Numbered from the stretch's first letter, positions 17,173-32,339 are shown. The stretch: DNA of 64,000 bases from Anseranas semipalmata (GCA_013399115.1 VXAA01001229.1:772775-836774), one strand, 5' to 3'. Translations and numbers: made by a program. Notes: generated from the sequence alone by a model not told the origin.

Positions 17173-20100
17173 CCTTAATTATTTTTTTGAATGTCATATT
17201 TCTAAGTCAACCTCATGATGTTTGGAGCTTGACTCGTGACTCTGAAATGCTCAGAGCACACCGCCAGGCCAGAATTAGTCCACAGTCACTTCTCATTGTG
17301 GATGGGAATCTCTGCAGCGCTGACAGCACTCAGAGACCTTTGTCCCCATATCCCCCATTGCAGTAGCACTTGCACCACATTACCAGCCCCAGCTTGTTGC
17401 AGAAGCTCATACACCTGAGACAACAAGAGATTTGCTCTTTCCATAGGTCAAGACTGGAGGAGATCATCAAGAGGATGCTCAGCTCTAAATCACACCAGTC
17501 TGTAGCTATTAATCCTCCTTTTGCTGAGCTCCAGGAGGAGGATGACAAGGCACAGCCTCCCCACCCTGTGCCCTGTGAGCAATGGCACTGTCACCCTCCA
17601 GCCACCAACCCGGGAGGCTGAGGATGTCCCCGATCCTGGCCATGGCTCATGGAGGTGTAGCACGGGGTGAAGACAGAGTGTGGTGACCAAGGGGAACCCA
17701 GGCTGGGGTGGGGCTGAAGCCAAGTGCCGGGCAGGGAGGGAGGCTGCTGTGTGTTGACCACAAGGCTGTTTGCAGCTGGCCACCTGCCAGCCGGCTAATG
17801 CCTCCCCCCGCTGCTTCAGGAGCAGAGCTTCTTCCGTTCTTGCTGGGGGCATTCAGAAGCCTTGTGGAGCCTGCTGGGAGCCTGCGGTTACTAGCAATGC
17901 CTGGAATGGGTGAAGTTCTGCACGTATTTTGCCCTCCTGACTGCCTTTAGAGAAATAAGGGGCTGCCAGAGACAAGGGTTTCGGCACCCCACAAGCACGC
18001 ACAGGTCCTGGGGCAGGCAGTTTTGAATTTTTCGTAGCTTCATGCACAATCCTACTTCACAGATGCTCTGGCAGAGCAATGAGCACTTCACTCCCCAAAC
18101 AGCGCTCCTACTGCCATGCGGGGACCTCAGACATCTTCTGTGTCATACCTGGAGTGTAGCTCTGCTAGGGAGCACCACCACATGATACTACTGGGCGAGA
18201 CTGCAATATTTAATACCAGCTGTTTCTGCACCACACTAAGCAGGCCTTGCCAAGCGGGTATCGGCAGCAGCTCCTCTGGTCTGCAGAGAGCACGCACCCT
18301 AAATTTAGATTTCCCCCTGCCCCAGAGCCAGCACAATGATTCATCTGTGCATTTGCTGAAGGATTTCACTGTCAACCAATCCAAGGTTTCTTTGTTGACC
18401 ACAGTTAATTTTGGTATGCAGAAAATGCCTGGGTAAAGACAGGAATCTAGCTGCAGTATCAGTGTCTCCAAGCTGCCTGCTATGTATTAACAACTGACTG
18501 AACAATGCTTGGTGGTCAAGTCTCAGTTTCCATTACAACAGTTTTGTAGTTATAATGCTTCTGCAAGATGGAAAATAACTTCTGAAAAACCTCACCTGAG
18601 GAGAGACGGAATTGAGGTGTCCTTAGAGGTTTGTGTCTTCTCTAACAACTGCAGGTATGCAGGAGCCTATGGGTTTCCAAGCCAGCATGAACTCAGACAG
18701 GGGAAGAATAAATGGTCTGACATGCAGCAAGCCCTGGCTGCAGGACACGTGGCATGGCTAAGGGTTTTCTTGCTGTAGGAAAGACTGAGATCAAATATCT
18801 TTATTTGCATGTTAACGGCAATGCAAGTTGGTTGTGTGCAATGAAAAGAGAACACAGCCCAAACTGCTAGAGACTAGAACAAGATTGATTTACTTTTTTT
18901 TTTTTGCATAAGCCTATAAACTGTTCTGAACTTGCTCTGTTTTCTGAGAAACTGCTATCATCTGCAAAAAAAAAAATCGACTAATCCCACCTCAACACAA
19001 GAATAATGCAGTAGAGGCAGATTCCCCAGGGTTCTCAGGTTTGGGAAAAAGAAAAGCCTTTCAAAAGAATTTAAGAGTTCCCAACTCTGCCCAAGGGGAA
19101 AATGGGTGTTTATTCCCCTTGCTGATAGCAGTGGAAAGGGAAAGGACCATCAGGAAAACTCCCTGCCTGGACCTTGGCATCAAACAGCCATGAAGGGCTA
19201 GGAAAGATGGAGAGGCTGGAAGAAGTAAATAGGAGATGATGCCTTGTGGGGACTTGCTCAGGGGGACCCTGCAGCCACAGGCACAAAGCTCATCCCTGTT
19301 GCACATCCACACTCTCTGATCACCTTCTGCAAGGCCAGGAAACCCTAGCAGTGGGAAGGAAGCTGATGAGACAGGGGCGTTTTGCAGCCCACCACAGCAG
19401 AGTCACGAAATGCTGCAGGGTGCATCTGAGATTCAGCAAGTGCCAAAGACCCCCCTTGTTCCCTGGGTCTCCTGGGGCAACGGGTCCCCAGTGCTGCCGA
19501 GGCATTTGGACAACCAGTGCCCTGCTCACTGCAGCACATGGCTGCAATGCCTGCTAATACCAAAATGAGGGTAAAAGGGAGTATTTTAACTCCATCTGTT
19601 GCTTTGAAAATCGACAGGAAAACTGTTGGGGTTGTAATGTTTTTATAGCCATCCAAAAACACACCAACAACCCCAGGTATGGTTACACTGGGTCTGATTC
19701 TGGAGTTGCTCTAGATTCGCCCTATGCTATGGGTCTAACATTGTGTTTAGAAGCACTTTGATTTGTGCTGTTAAATGTATCTGGTCACGAATCTATGATG
19801 CAAATGAGCAACACAGCACTTCTGGAAGGAAAAGGGACTTCTGTGTATTGCCTGCAAGATGTTCTGGTGACGTATTTATATCAGCTCCAGCAGTATGCAT
19901 TAAAATAGACAGTAATTGCAGCAGTTTTAAAGCAGGGCAATAACAAAATGTAGCCATAAACAGAATGCGAAAATGTAGCAATTTGCACCCAGCACATAGC
20001 TTTAATGAAAGGGTTTATCTTCTAATTAGAGCCCCGATCATATCTGTCTATATGTGGTTGTCTTTGCTTGGAAATAGGCTAGGTGGTATAGATCATATGT

Positions 20101-23100
20101 ATTTAGAGCAGGGCATTTTGATATCCATTTCAAATTACAAGCTGGTTCTCTGCAGAGATACTCTTTCACTGGTCTGCTAGTGCCAATCAGGAAAAAAATA
20201 TTCAAAATATTCATCATGAATTTAGGTCTAACCGGTGTCCTGTGCAGGATTTCTCCAGGCAGCCATACAGAGGCAGAGTGGGATTTTTCCCCTCTCAGAG
20301 CCATCCTGCCACAGGTTGTGTTAGAAATGAGCTCTGCACAGACCACAGCATGTGCGCAGACCATGGTGCATGCATTCACTGGCCACACTTCATCGCCAGC
20401 TAATCTGCACTGGACCTTGTTAAAGCACTTATTTTTCTTCTTAATCTGGCTTTCCACCTTCTCCTCTTGATCCATCCATGGAAAGCTGGAGGCAGAGCTG
20501 AGGAAGAACCTGGAGCTGCTAAAAACCAGCTCGCAGTCATGCACGATTCCCAAAGATGTTTCCACCAGAAACAGACAGCTGGGTTACAGTAGGGCTGTGG
20601 GAGGGTATTACCTCCCAGACCTACACCACTTGATAACTTGCGATGAACTGCCTGTAAAACAGTGTTTATACTGGAATGCCCTCACGTGGCTCTCTAGGAA
20701 CAGCTAGAAAGCACTGCCGCCAGCCATCCTCTCCAAGTGAAATCCCTGCAGGTGATAGAAGTGGGAAAGGGAATCCTGGATTATGTTAAAATGTCAAAAC
20801 TGATAATTTTAGTGGCCAAGTTGACCAAATCACGTTTTCACCTATTCAGTGAACCTCCCTTAGCTCTTGAAGAGAAACAGAAATGTTCTTATGAAAATGC
20901 TGTGTTTGATCAGAGGTTTTCACAGCTGGGAATAAAGGAGGTAAACATTTTTAGAGGTTGTTTATTATATACCAGTGTCCTGACAAGATAGGGAATATTC
21001 AGCCTTTTTTCAGATTCTTTTGTATACATTGAATCGAGTTCCAGACCCATTCAAGAATTTACAGGCTCCATTCCACATTGTATCAGCATCTGCAGGTGCC
21101 ATTATAGCAGGTTTCCCTTCAACAGCCATACTGCCATTGTCTGCACCCATCTATCCACTCCTTCCTGATAGCCTCTGGGAACTGTAAGCTCCAACTCTGG
21201 ATACCGTGAAGGAAAATCTTTAGAAGGTTTTCAAAGAGCGTTCAGCAAATTGTAGGAAACGTGATCTTTGTGTCAGGGTCAGATGTGTTGAGAGAGGTCC
21301 TGACCAGAGGCGTTGCATTGTTTCGCAGCAGCAATCAATTTCTTCCTGCCTGAACTTGGTTGAACACCTTGGATAGTGCAAAAATGACTGATGACCCTGC
21401 CTGTAGCTATATAAGCCTTGCATTTTCTGCAATTCAGACCCCAACACACACTGCTGAGTGTGGATAGTCCTTCGGCCAAGTTGCTGCTTTATCGTGCAGC
21501 AGCAAAGGGCTCCCCTGGAGCAGGGCAAGGATGGTGGGCAGCAGCTATGCAGAGGAACATGTAATAGGGCATGAGAGGAGCATATTTTGTGCCAGGCACT
21601 TTCTTAAAGGAATGCAGAGCATAAACCAATTTGTCACGCAAAAGCCCCAACAACCATCTGCTTTACTACCAGCACTTGTATTTTTTTTAGGACATTAAAA
21701 AAATATCTGATCATAAGCCCACATGTAAGAGCTTTGCATATGTCAGGGTTTGAGAACTGGATCCCACTTTTTGTGGCATTTTAAGCAATATTTAAACAAA
21801 AAGTTTTCTGAGTATCAACTGGTCACTGAATTCTCTTTGGTTCACTCTTGCTGACTTGGATTAATTGTGTTTACTAATATATAGAAAAGCTTGATTTCTC
21901 TACCCTCCTCCCCACCTTTTTTTTTTTTTTTTTTTAAACTCAGCATTCCCAGAACTTGCTGGTTGCTTTTTAAATCAGTTGACAAAGTAAAACCCACACA
22001 ATGTGCAAGAATGAAGAGATAACCCCATGTTATTTTGCTCAGTTTGCTAAATCACATCAGCAGTGTCAATAAATTTCTACTCCCTACCCTGAAAAGTTAC
22101 ATCATCTCAGCCCGTTGTGTTATTTGCTTGCATTTTTGTAAGAGGGAGACAGTCTAGAAACAGATTATGCACAATGCTACCCTTCTCTGAACTTTATGCC
22201 TCCTTTGCACTGCATGGCTTTGCAAGTGTGTGTTAAATGTTATCATAAGAGCTGGATTGTAAAGTGGTGAAGTCATCTGAAAGTGCAACAAGCCTAAGAG
22301 ACACAGCACAGTTCATGTCCATTAGAGCAAGCTTGGTCACAAATATTCTCTTGATAGTATTTGCCAAGAAAATCAGTTATTTTCCAGCAAACAGAGAGGT
22401 GAAAAGGCAAAGGGTATTTTTTATCATTAGCTCCTGCCTCTTTCATTGCAAGTTCTCTGTTCACACTGATAATAGAGCCCAGATGCTATGGAAGAATTAA
22501 AAATGGAAAGCAAGGATTTCTCAGGCTTTAAAAACAAACAAAAAAAATAGTTGTTAAGGTCAAAGACCCCCTCTGCTCCTGCAGAGGTCCAGGGCCATGG
22601 GAACAATGGGATGGGCATGCTGGGTGCTGCAGGGCTCAAGTGAGCAGTCTCTGCCCCAGAACTTACCTACTGCTCTTTTCTCAGAGGCACAGCAAGCAGC
22701 CAGGCTTGCTGCTGGGGTGCATCTTCCTCAAAAATGCAATTCGCAGTGAAGGAAGGGCAAATAACAGCCCAGTGCATGCTGCCAAGTAGTTTGTCATCTC
22801 TTTTCAGATCATTTTCTATCTTCTACTGCCACTCTGCGCTGTATTGGCAAGTGTGATGCATTCATTCATGTTATCCTGATAAACATGTCAGCAGATTTGA
22901 AAAGGCGAATTTGTTTCTGCTCTACCAAAGCCAACCAATGCATGCCTTTATTTTCCTTTCAACACAGAAGTATGGATTGCTGGGATTTACCAACAGTTAC
23001 TGTGCAGAATTTGGGTCCCCATTCAGATTCTGTCTAGTTTTCAATCTAGAATGTAATAGTAATGTTTGGTCAGCTCTGAATGCCTGGCTGAATCTGGCTA

Positions 23101-26100
23101 AGAAAACTCTTATGTTGTCTATTAGAAGCCCTTGAAGAATACTGCATTTTGTTTGAAGCAAGTCACCTCAGACTTTCAGAAATTGGGATTTGCAGAGGGA
23201 AGCCTCCAGTTCTGGGGGTGAACCTTGTGTAACAGGACTATTTGTTTTTGTGATATGTCCATATCTCCATTAACAGCTCCCATAGTGATTCGAGAGCCAG
23301 GGGCCTAATGGGGTGGACACTGATCTGTGCTCATTGTCCAGCAGTGGTTTGGGCTCTGGCTGTTTCAGACCACTGCATCACAGGTTGCTCCAAAAGGTGT
23401 TTCCAAAAGGCACCACGGATAGGATAGTGCAGAGCTTGGCTCCCTCTGCCCTACACAATCCATTACCGCTGTCCCAGGATGCACAGCATACAACTTGTGT
23501 TATGTGGGGCATAACCAAAAACCAGCCCACAGGATGCTTTTGTGGTGCACAGCATGGGCTCAGGGGGCCAAGTGCAGCACAGCAGCAACATGGCCCCACC
23601 ACTCCAGTCAGACAAGGCAGCGTTGGAGGCAGCAAGCAGTGCCTTCTCATGGGGTTTGCGAGTTGGCTTTGGAATCCCGTTGATGTAGCTCTTTTGCCTC
23701 CAGTGCATGAGCTAGGCTCTGCATTGCTTAGACTGAGTCCTTCCCCTGCCAGCACAAACCATGTGCAGCACCTCAGTGAGAACAAGAGATGGTGTCCCCT
23801 AGGCATGTCCTGGGAATGATCAGTGTCACACTTGTACTCCTGCCTTGCACCAGCCCAAAACAGATCAGAATCTCATACTCCCAATGTAATACCCAGACTG
23901 ACATCTTCTGCTTTGTTATGTAATGAGATGTACCCAAGGGACTGATTAGACATGTTTTGGACACTAATTGCTTGGCAACCCTGTTTGCCTTCAGATACCT
24001 TGTTGTAGCAGCTGCATGAATTTATTTGTTTGATCTAATCAATGGAAGGAAGTTGGGTAGCTGCCAGGTCTGCCAGGAGTGGTTTCAGTCCTTTAGCACA
24101 CACAGCAGAAAATAATGCATGAGCTGACCCCACAACACCCTGTCCTGCCCAGACCAGGCTGCTGGAGTCTTGCACAAAAGGCAGAGCCTCCAATGCAGGT
24201 CAGTAACCAGGGGCATCTGTGACATCACCCTGAACACTTCTGGCATTGTTTGGGAATATTTGAGCATAAGGCAATCAGTCTGATACCCACAAGGCACAAG
24301 TGGGGAGCTGTGTCCAGGGACACCCAGGCTGGAGAACAGAAGGCTACTGCACTGATCAGGAAACTGAGCAAACTGTTTTATCAGTGAGTCCTGTGCAGAG
24401 CTCATCTGAAAGGTGACCCACACACTCAGGATGGCACTGACCTCAGTGCAAACCACAGCTGGTATCAGTCTCCATGTGCATTTTTCTTCTGTCAGCACAA
24501 CATACACTTATACTGTGATCTGAAGTGGATTTGCCATAATTTCCCACACGTCTCCTTGTTGTAGAGAAATGTATTTTCCAAAAAGGAATGATAAGCCCTA
24601 TCATAATTCAAAAATGTTGCTCTCAGAGCATCACCACCTGCACTTGATTATGAAGGAAAATCCACATAATGCCAAGATCACCTGAAGACACTTGCCCTTC
24701 ATAGCTTTCAGTATGAGCCAGTTGGCTTTTCCATAATTCTTGGCATCTTTGTTCATCTTGCCAAAAAGGCATCTTAGGGCTTCTCCCTAAGAGATCCATA
24801 GAGCTACAGCTTACAGCATGGAAACCACTAGGCAGAGATGGATCCTTTGCCACATGGAAGGTGTCATCTAATCAACCAGGTGGTGCTCAGAGTCCCACAG
24901 TTTGCAGTTAGTCTTGAAAGAAGGTAACATGGCATGAATAAGTAAATTCTGCATGAACAGAGATGCACAGCATTAAATGCATCATCAGTGTGGAAACTTT
25001 GTTTAAAGCCAGTAAGCCTTCCTCCAAACAGAAAGGCTGGAAAGGTTGAAATGTCAAATTCCTGTGGGAGAGAAACTAATTTTCCTAACTGCCTGTTATC
25101 ACTGTGGCTGCAAAGCACTCACTGCAGTGCTGTCTCACCAAGATGCAAACTTATTTCCCAACACACGTGAATCATCATGGTTGAGGTTCACAAGGCAGAG
25201 CCACTTGGGCTTGCTGCTTTGCATCGTAACCAACACAGAACAAAACAGGCTGAACAGTTCTCCACACAGCACATTCTTTCTGAAGTCCCCAGTCGTGAAC
25301 AAGCTCACTAAGGAGGACCCCACATCAAGCCCAGGCAAATCTATAAATCGCTTGGAATTACAGTGCACTCTTCCCCATGCCACTTGCTTCTGGGCAAAGA
25401 AATAATTACAATTGCTTTACTTCCAAATCAACAGGTCCTCTGGGGAAGCAGCTCAATCTATGTATAGACTCCTGAAGATTTTGGCCATGTCACATGCACG
25501 TATTAAATTTGTGGGTTTAGATGTTGTATTAAATATACTCATTTTTCTGCTGTAGCAAACTACAAAATGATTTTTAGCTGACATTTTACAAAGGCTGAGT
25601 AGGAAAGTTCTTCTGGTGTGGCAAACACTCCTAGAGAAATCTGCCAACATCCTCATGAATTCTCCAATTTAATAGTTTGAGGGACTTGAAGGATCAGGAC
25701 TGAATTTTCAGAATATTTTCCTCAGAGCAATCGATGCATCACAAACCACCACCTACCACCACTAAAATGTCCTGAGTTTACTGATCAGCTTCTCCCACCC
25801 CTGCAGCTGCCAACCAACAACACTCAGTTACCTGGTGGAGAGATGCACCCCAGGTCTGGCCTCAGAAGCAGTGAACTGGAACTCAGTAGGTTTAAGTAAT
25901 TCAGGAGAATAAATAAAAAAGCTCAGAGACTAAACAGTAGGTTAAACATTAAACTAAATCAGGGTCAGTTGAAGCTGTTTTATAACAACCACTAGCAATT
26001 TCTAAATAAATAACAGTTCTTAGTGGATTTGTCCCATTTCTTGGCTGAACAGTGAATAATTGAATCTAGTGCAAACATCTAGATGCAAGTCATTTTCTAC

Positions 26101-28852
26101 GTAAAGGATAAACACAAACACATTTTGCTGGGGGACCATGACTGAGTTATCCTGTTACTTTTCTTACAAAACCCTTTTCCCCAGTCTTGGCTGGCATTTG
26201 CTTCCATAAAGGAAGCTGAAGTCATTATTCTAAACAATAGACTTGCTAAACATCTTAGCATAGGACTGAGATTCAAATTTTGTTGCTGAATCCTTCTGCC
26301 AGGCCAGACTTATGGTTCTTTGACAAAGTGCCACTTCCAGATTGTTTGTTTTCCCCAGTTATGAATACCAAACTCTTCCATTTATCTGCACAGGAAAGTG
26401 CAAGCTTCTCCTTTGTTGGTAAAAATCTATTTTCCATGTGTAGTAGTCATTTTTAATCCTGCAAGGCCTCCAAGATCACCATCAACTGTAAAGCACTACT
26501 CAATCCAAGCTTCTACTGAAGGCAAGAGCTCTGACCTGGGATTCCTGGATGACACCATCCTCTCTGTTACACAGTGCCTCAGAGGTGACACAGATTGAGC
26601 AGCAGGATCCATAATGTCTGAATTGCCTTTAGTGGCAATTTACACTCCTCTGGCTGCAGCTCTAAATGTGACATTAACTCAGCACTGGCATTTCTCTTGC
26701 TTGGCTGCTGAGAAGCCTGACCCCCTTATCCTGGATAATACCCCTGCACCTCACCTTGCTGTAACCTTGTGCCACCCCACCAAATATCTGAAAATAGCTG
26801 TGCTTGGGGATTAAGGCAAATAAACAAAAAAAATCCATGAGTTGTCATGGGAGAAGCCTTGCTTAGGGCACATAAGGTCAGGCTTCCTCCCAGGGCCAGA
26901 GACGGTGGCCAAGGGACTACATTGCAAGGGCAGGTGTGGGCTAAGGGCAGAGCCAGCACAGTTGGTGCCTGGGCTCTCAGAGCACCACAACCAGGTAGGG
27001 TTGTACAAACACAGCTTTGCTCTGGAATAAGTTTTAGGTGTTGCAAAGGCTAAGTCAGGTCTCCTGGAAAAATTTGTCACATTTTATTTATTTTGTACAT
27101 ACGAGATTCCTGAAAGAACAGATCAGTCTCATGAAAGAGTTGTTAATGAAAACTCTTAGTCACAACATCCCCCAAACTGCAAAAAATACTGGAACAGTAA
27201 ATAATAAATATTTTACTAAAAGCAGGTTATATCTTGTGCTCTCCCTCTGTCAATGTCTGCAACTGACAGACCTCATCTACAAGGTCTCTTAAACATTACA
27301 TTTCAGTCATACTTTGCTGTTTGACAAATATGGCCAAAGATCTGTAAACAGAGACAAAAGCTTAGAAATATACTTCCAGGCTATCACAGTCCTGACAGCA
27401 TGTCCTCACAGGGGCTGGCTGCCTGTGATTGCTAGGATGACACCCATTTCTATAGGAGCACAGCAAATAACAGCAAACGAAGCAACAACAAGATAACAAA
27501 GATATCCACAGAAACTGGAAACACCCACATCTTTTTCCTGGGATGATTGGACATGCAGAGCTGTACTAGAATACTTCTTTGGAGGCTTTTCAGTAAGTTA
27601 AGAGTTCTTTAAATCCATATTGCAAACAGATCATAAGCAACATCCATACACATACCTCTTTCCTGCTGCATGTACATAAAAAGTTGCAGTTTTGCTTCAC
27701 AGCGTGTAGCTGCTCTGCTCTAAGAGATATGCATGAATATACCTGCAGCCACACCACCAACATAGGAAAGATGTAAAGAATTAGAGGAACTAAAAAAACA
27801 AGGCAGTTGATAGCACATTCTTTTTTATAGTGAGGTGCTGGGGATGCAAACGAGGCACAGGTTTTATAAACTGAGAGCCACAGGTGTTGGTTTGAGAACA
27901 ACCAGCTTTTTGCAGCTATGTTAGTTTTGTGCTGTAGCTGTTTGCAACAAGCAACTGAGTGGGAAGCTTGAGCTAAGGATTGCAGTTAAGTTTTAGAGTT
28001 TTTCTCCCAGAAAGTTTTTGCACCTAGAACCAACTAGAAAGCTGAGAGATGGCAAGAAACTGTGCTGACTAGAGCTGCTGGAAGGGCTCTGTCCTGCACC
28101 TCCCATGGAGAGCACTGTGGATAGGTCAGGTATGTTCCTGCAAGGCTGTGTTGGTTCTGAGGCAAAGCATCTCTCTGGCCTTGCAAAGGGCATATGGGAG
28201 AGGTTCAGCTCCATACAGAAAATAAAGCAGCTGCTTTCAAACAGAAAATGTGCAAATTAAGGTTGTAACTGGATTTAGCTGTGAGTTTAACCTGCCTTTT
28301 GTTTATTTATGTCCCATGTACTTAGTCCTGATCATACTCATTACTGCAAGTGTAGCCCAGGATTGTTTAAAGTCAGAGCCAGGCCAGCTGAACAAGGGCC
28401 TTTGAGCAGTGGGGTCTTGTGGCTGCTGTGAGCAGGTTTGGAAGGAACTGTCAGGAGAGCGGGTGAGGCTTGGGCTTGTTGCTGATTCACACATGCTATT
28501 TCAGGATGATCACAGGACAAAAAAGATACTCAACCCACACTTCTGCTTTTTTATTTATTTTGTTATTTTTAATGCATCCTTGCCTGATGTGTTGCCCTGC
28601 ATCTTAATGTCTCTCCCTTGTTGTAAGTGAATGAAACAAAATCCCTCTGGGCACTCTTGATTCTGCCTGACATTGTCGCTCTGCAAACAGATGGGATAAT
28701 GCTCTGACTTGTAGGTGCACAAAATACCAGGCCCAGTCACAGAGCAGATACACCCCTTCCTCTGTCAGAGCAATAGCTGGGTGACCTGATGAGCATCTCT
28801 GCAGACAAGGGCTATGGAGAGGCAGCTGAGCTGTTCTGCAACCTGTCTTTAG
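17173..28852. other. Intergenic stretch, no gene recognised
   Basis: About 11.7 kb of ordinary unique-looking sequence. Two stop-free frames look superficially protein-like: about 17367-17618, with a LEEIIKRML stretch, and 20471-20707, with a KLEAELRKNLELL stretch. Neither has a convincing splice context or family match. A T homopolymer lies at 21917-21935. Nothing else stands out. Confidence 0.6.
21917..21935 (+). repeat. Poly-T tract
   Basis: Nineteen T residues after a C-rich stretch. Confidence 0.9.
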
Positions 28853-28904
28853 AGCTGCTCTAAGCAATACCATGAAAGCAACTGGTGTATTTGACCCATC
28901 CTGG
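28853..28904 (+). other. Possible small exon bounded by splice signals
   Basis: A 52-nt segment between an acceptor-like CTGTTCTGCAACCTGTCTTTAG and a strong donor CTGG|GTAAGT. It contains an ATG followed by ten more codons running to the donor. No partner exon could be tied to it. Chance splice-like pairs are frequent over 44 kb. Confidence 0.15.
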
Positions 28905-29853
28905 GTAAGTGGACTCTGGTTTGGGGAGCTTCAAGTGTTGACAGGCATGTGTACTGTTTATTCATCTATTGCAAATGCAAGTACTTGGACATATTTTGAA
29001 GCTTTTTGATTTACTGCAGGTCCGCTCAGTTATGACAAGTGACAGTGTGCTCTTAGCTCTCAGCAAATGCAAGTTAAAACTCATTGCAGTGCTTTGGCTG
29101 GCTGCTGATCCTTGAACGTACATAACTTGCTACTGAATCATTTCATGGTTGCATTGCCATGATCAGCACTTTGGTTTCTGTTTGCTTAGGAGGCTCTTGG
29201 GAGGCCAGCGAATGCTGCAGCAGGCTCACTGCCTCCTGCTTTAAATAAAGTGACATTTGGATTGAGAAGCTCATTTCCTTTTGTGGGGAAGGAGTTTGCA
29301 CAGTAAACAAAGAGCAGAGAGAATAGATTCAGACTTCATTTATGTGAAGACATGGAGAAACTGTAGGTTACTGTTCTGCAGTTCCATTGTTTGAAATGAC
29401 AGACTTTGAGGTTTTTATTACATAAGAATCAAACGTCAGGTTCTGAGTCCATATTTAGACAATTGTTCGACTTTAGAAGTATCAAATACCCAGAATCTCC
29501 CATTGAGGTCAGACAGAATGTTTTTGGGGTGAAGAGAGGATCAAGATGCTCAGTCTATTTTTTTTTTATTTTTTTTTTTATAAACAGACTGTCTATAGAT
29601 GAGGATTCTAACTTTTTGCATGTTAATTTTTGTAGCTATAGTCTGGAAGCAGCTTCCTTTTCTGAGCTGACCTTGGAAAATGTGTTAGAAGTTTGCTCTG
29701 CTCTCCGTCTCAGGAAATGTTATTTGCATCTTAGACTCCCTTTTTTCCTTTTTAAAAAGGAAAGAAAAGAACTAAATCATATAGCAACAAATTATGAGCT
29801 GAGAATTTTATTTCATATTTTAAAGCCAAAATACAAGTTTTTGTATCTGAACC

Positions 29854-29874
29854 TTTTTTTTTTTTTTTTTTTTT
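29854..29874 (+). repeat. Poly-T tract
   Basis: Twenty-one T residues. A second T-rich tract lies at 29558-29579. Possibly the A-tail of an old antisense retrocopy, but no body was recognised. Confidence 0.9.
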
Positions 29875-32339
29875 GATGGAGGCACTTTAGTACAATGTCC
29901 AGGTAGTTCTGTGTTTAACACATAACTTGGTTAGTATAAGTCTGTATAATGCATAACAATAATACTGCCTTTGTACCTTTGCCATTGCACGTACCTGGCC
30001 CATAAGTGTTAAAACACTTACACATTTTCACAGGAATAGCATGTCAGCTCTCTGGAGAGGTACCTCAGGGATAAATCAGAGCAGTGGAAAGAAGTTGGCT
30101 TGCAGAGATTCCAGCACCATGCCTGTCACTTGGAGCCTGAGCTGCCACATCAGCATCACTTGCAATGGCAAACCCTGGAGGAAAAGCTGATGCTATGGAG
30201 GAAAAGCAGTGGCAGCAGGGCCTTGTGGTATCCAAGGCTCTGGGCAGCAGGTCTCAGGAACGCCCAGAGCCATGACATGCAGAGTATATCCTTAAAGCCC
30301 TAAGCCACATCCAGGCTGGTGTGATGAGCCATGTTCAGGTAGGGGGACAAATGGGAACATGGCCAACATTGCCTGACACTGTCCAGATAGCTCTGCTCAT
30401 GGTCCTCCCATGTGGGGAGGAAGAATAAACCCCAAGGGCCCCTATGACACATCCCAGCATGGATGCTCCATGGGCTTCTGCACCCTTCTGTGGCTGGTGG
30501 GGGAGTGAGACAGCATACCCTGGCCTACCCCTCCTGGTCCTGTGAATGGCTCTAAAACCAGCCAGACAACAGATTGCTGTCTTGTTTTATCTGTGTCACC
30601 ATCATTCCACTTGCTTCTTCAGAAGGTCTCATAGTTATTGCATTAAGTCAATGTAAAACCCAGTTTTAAAGAACAAGGAAGAATCACATTACCAAGATCT
30701 AAGATAGCTACCAAGTGTTCATCTCAGCCAATTAATTCCTGGCCTGTGCTGTGTCTTTGACAAGACAGAGCAGATCTAACAAAGAATGTCACCACAAACT
30801 AGTATGTTTCAGCAGAGATTTTCCAGAGAATATGTGTTGGAAGAAGTCCAGAGCTGTATAGAAAAAGCATAGCTTAACACTGCTAGGGATGCTGCATCAT
30901 TTTGCAGTAGGATGGGAGTGATTTTTTTTTTCCTTATATCGTTTCATCCCAGAATTGCACTGTCACTATCTCACACTTTTTTGGGCTCTAGGTATTAGGA
31001 ACTGTGAATATGAAAAAAAAAAATCAGCTGATAAAACCACCTTAGAACGGTTGTTGTAATAAACACTCTCCGGTTTTGTATGACTCGCTCCAACCCTAGA
31101 TAGGGTCCAGAGTTGCTCCAGAAATTCTGGGGCATTCTGGTGATCAGAATGAGTTGCTCCCACTTTCAGACTTGGCACATTTTACCTAGATGTAGTTACT
31201 CCTGCACAGGCTCATACCATAAACCTGCCTGTGGTGGCCTGGCTCCTGGAAAGTCCTTGCTCAGAGTATTCAGAGAAAATCAGTCACCAGTGCTGCGGAA
31301 TTCAGCCCAGCCCAGGAGCTCTGCCTTGCTCTTTCAGGCATGTGAGGAAATGTTCCATTAATATTAATAATAATAAATGATTCAAGTCTGTTTACTATTA
31401 AAGGGAGGATGCTGAAAGGATGAGAATTCCCTCTGAGCCAAATAGATGGCATCATTCACACCTGGGAACATAACATATGCATATATTCCAAGCAAAAGGA
31501 GAGGATATGAGATGATATCCCTTGGAAGACATTACTTTGGACTGTACAACTGCACTAAACAGCTCCTGCATCCAGCCTGTCACTGCTGATTGTGCTGCAC
31601 AGTATTTTGTAAAAGGCCGACAGCCACTTTTTCTGTTACTACTTAATGTGATGGGAAAATTTACCTTCTTTCTGAATTGCCTCAATGATTAATTAGCTTT
31701 GTTACTAGCTATTTGCATCTTAATTTGAATTTTCCCATTTTAGTTCAGTTTTAAAATTGAAAATGCATCATCATGTAGGCAGGCTGTGATCATGTCACCC
31801 TCCTTCTCATGGATTAACAGATTGCTCAGCACTGTGCTCTTACACTAAAGGTATGCTTCTAGATTGCAAGTAATTTTTGTGGCTCTCTTGAACCTCTTTC
31901 AAGCATTCAGCATCCTGGAATATATGTACATCAGAATGGGAGCTGCTAGATTTTGTTTGCCTGTTTCTCCCCTTTCGTCTCCTTCAGATTTGTTGAGCAA
32001 ACCTCTGCTTCACATGCACAGGTGACATTTCTGCATGGATCTCATGTTCAAGTTACCTTGAATTAATCTGTGTGAGAAAAGGTATCAGAGCATGAGCTGA
32101 GTCACTTGTATGCACAGCAAGGAGCCATCTTGTTTTCTGAGGAATTTCCACTGAAAAGGGACATTTAAAAGCAGGATCTGAGGCCAACAATGAGGTTTCA
32201 AACCACGCCAACACAAGGTCTGGGTTTGCTGCATTCTAGACAGCATCTGTCACACCTTGTGAGGGTGGCTGGAAAGCACCATGCCCTCAAACCAGAGCAA
32301 GCCACCAGCAGTCAACAATGTGTGACTTTTTTTTTTTTT

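Noticed and set aside
17367..17618. Stop-free + strand frame with LEEIIKRMLSSKS
   Set aside because: It looks helical and has an acceptor-like site inside (CTCTTTCCATAG), but no donor, no partner exon and no recognisable family. Frames of this length are common by chance in the window.
20471..20707. Stop-free + strand frame with a coiled-coil-like KLEAELRKNLELL start
   Set aside because: 79 codons without an ATG at the start, no clear splice sites, and an opposing frame on the other strand. Not above background.
29406..29876. 157-codon + strand open frame
   Set aside because: AT-rich, contains two Phe runs from T tracts, ends in a homopolymer, and has no family match.
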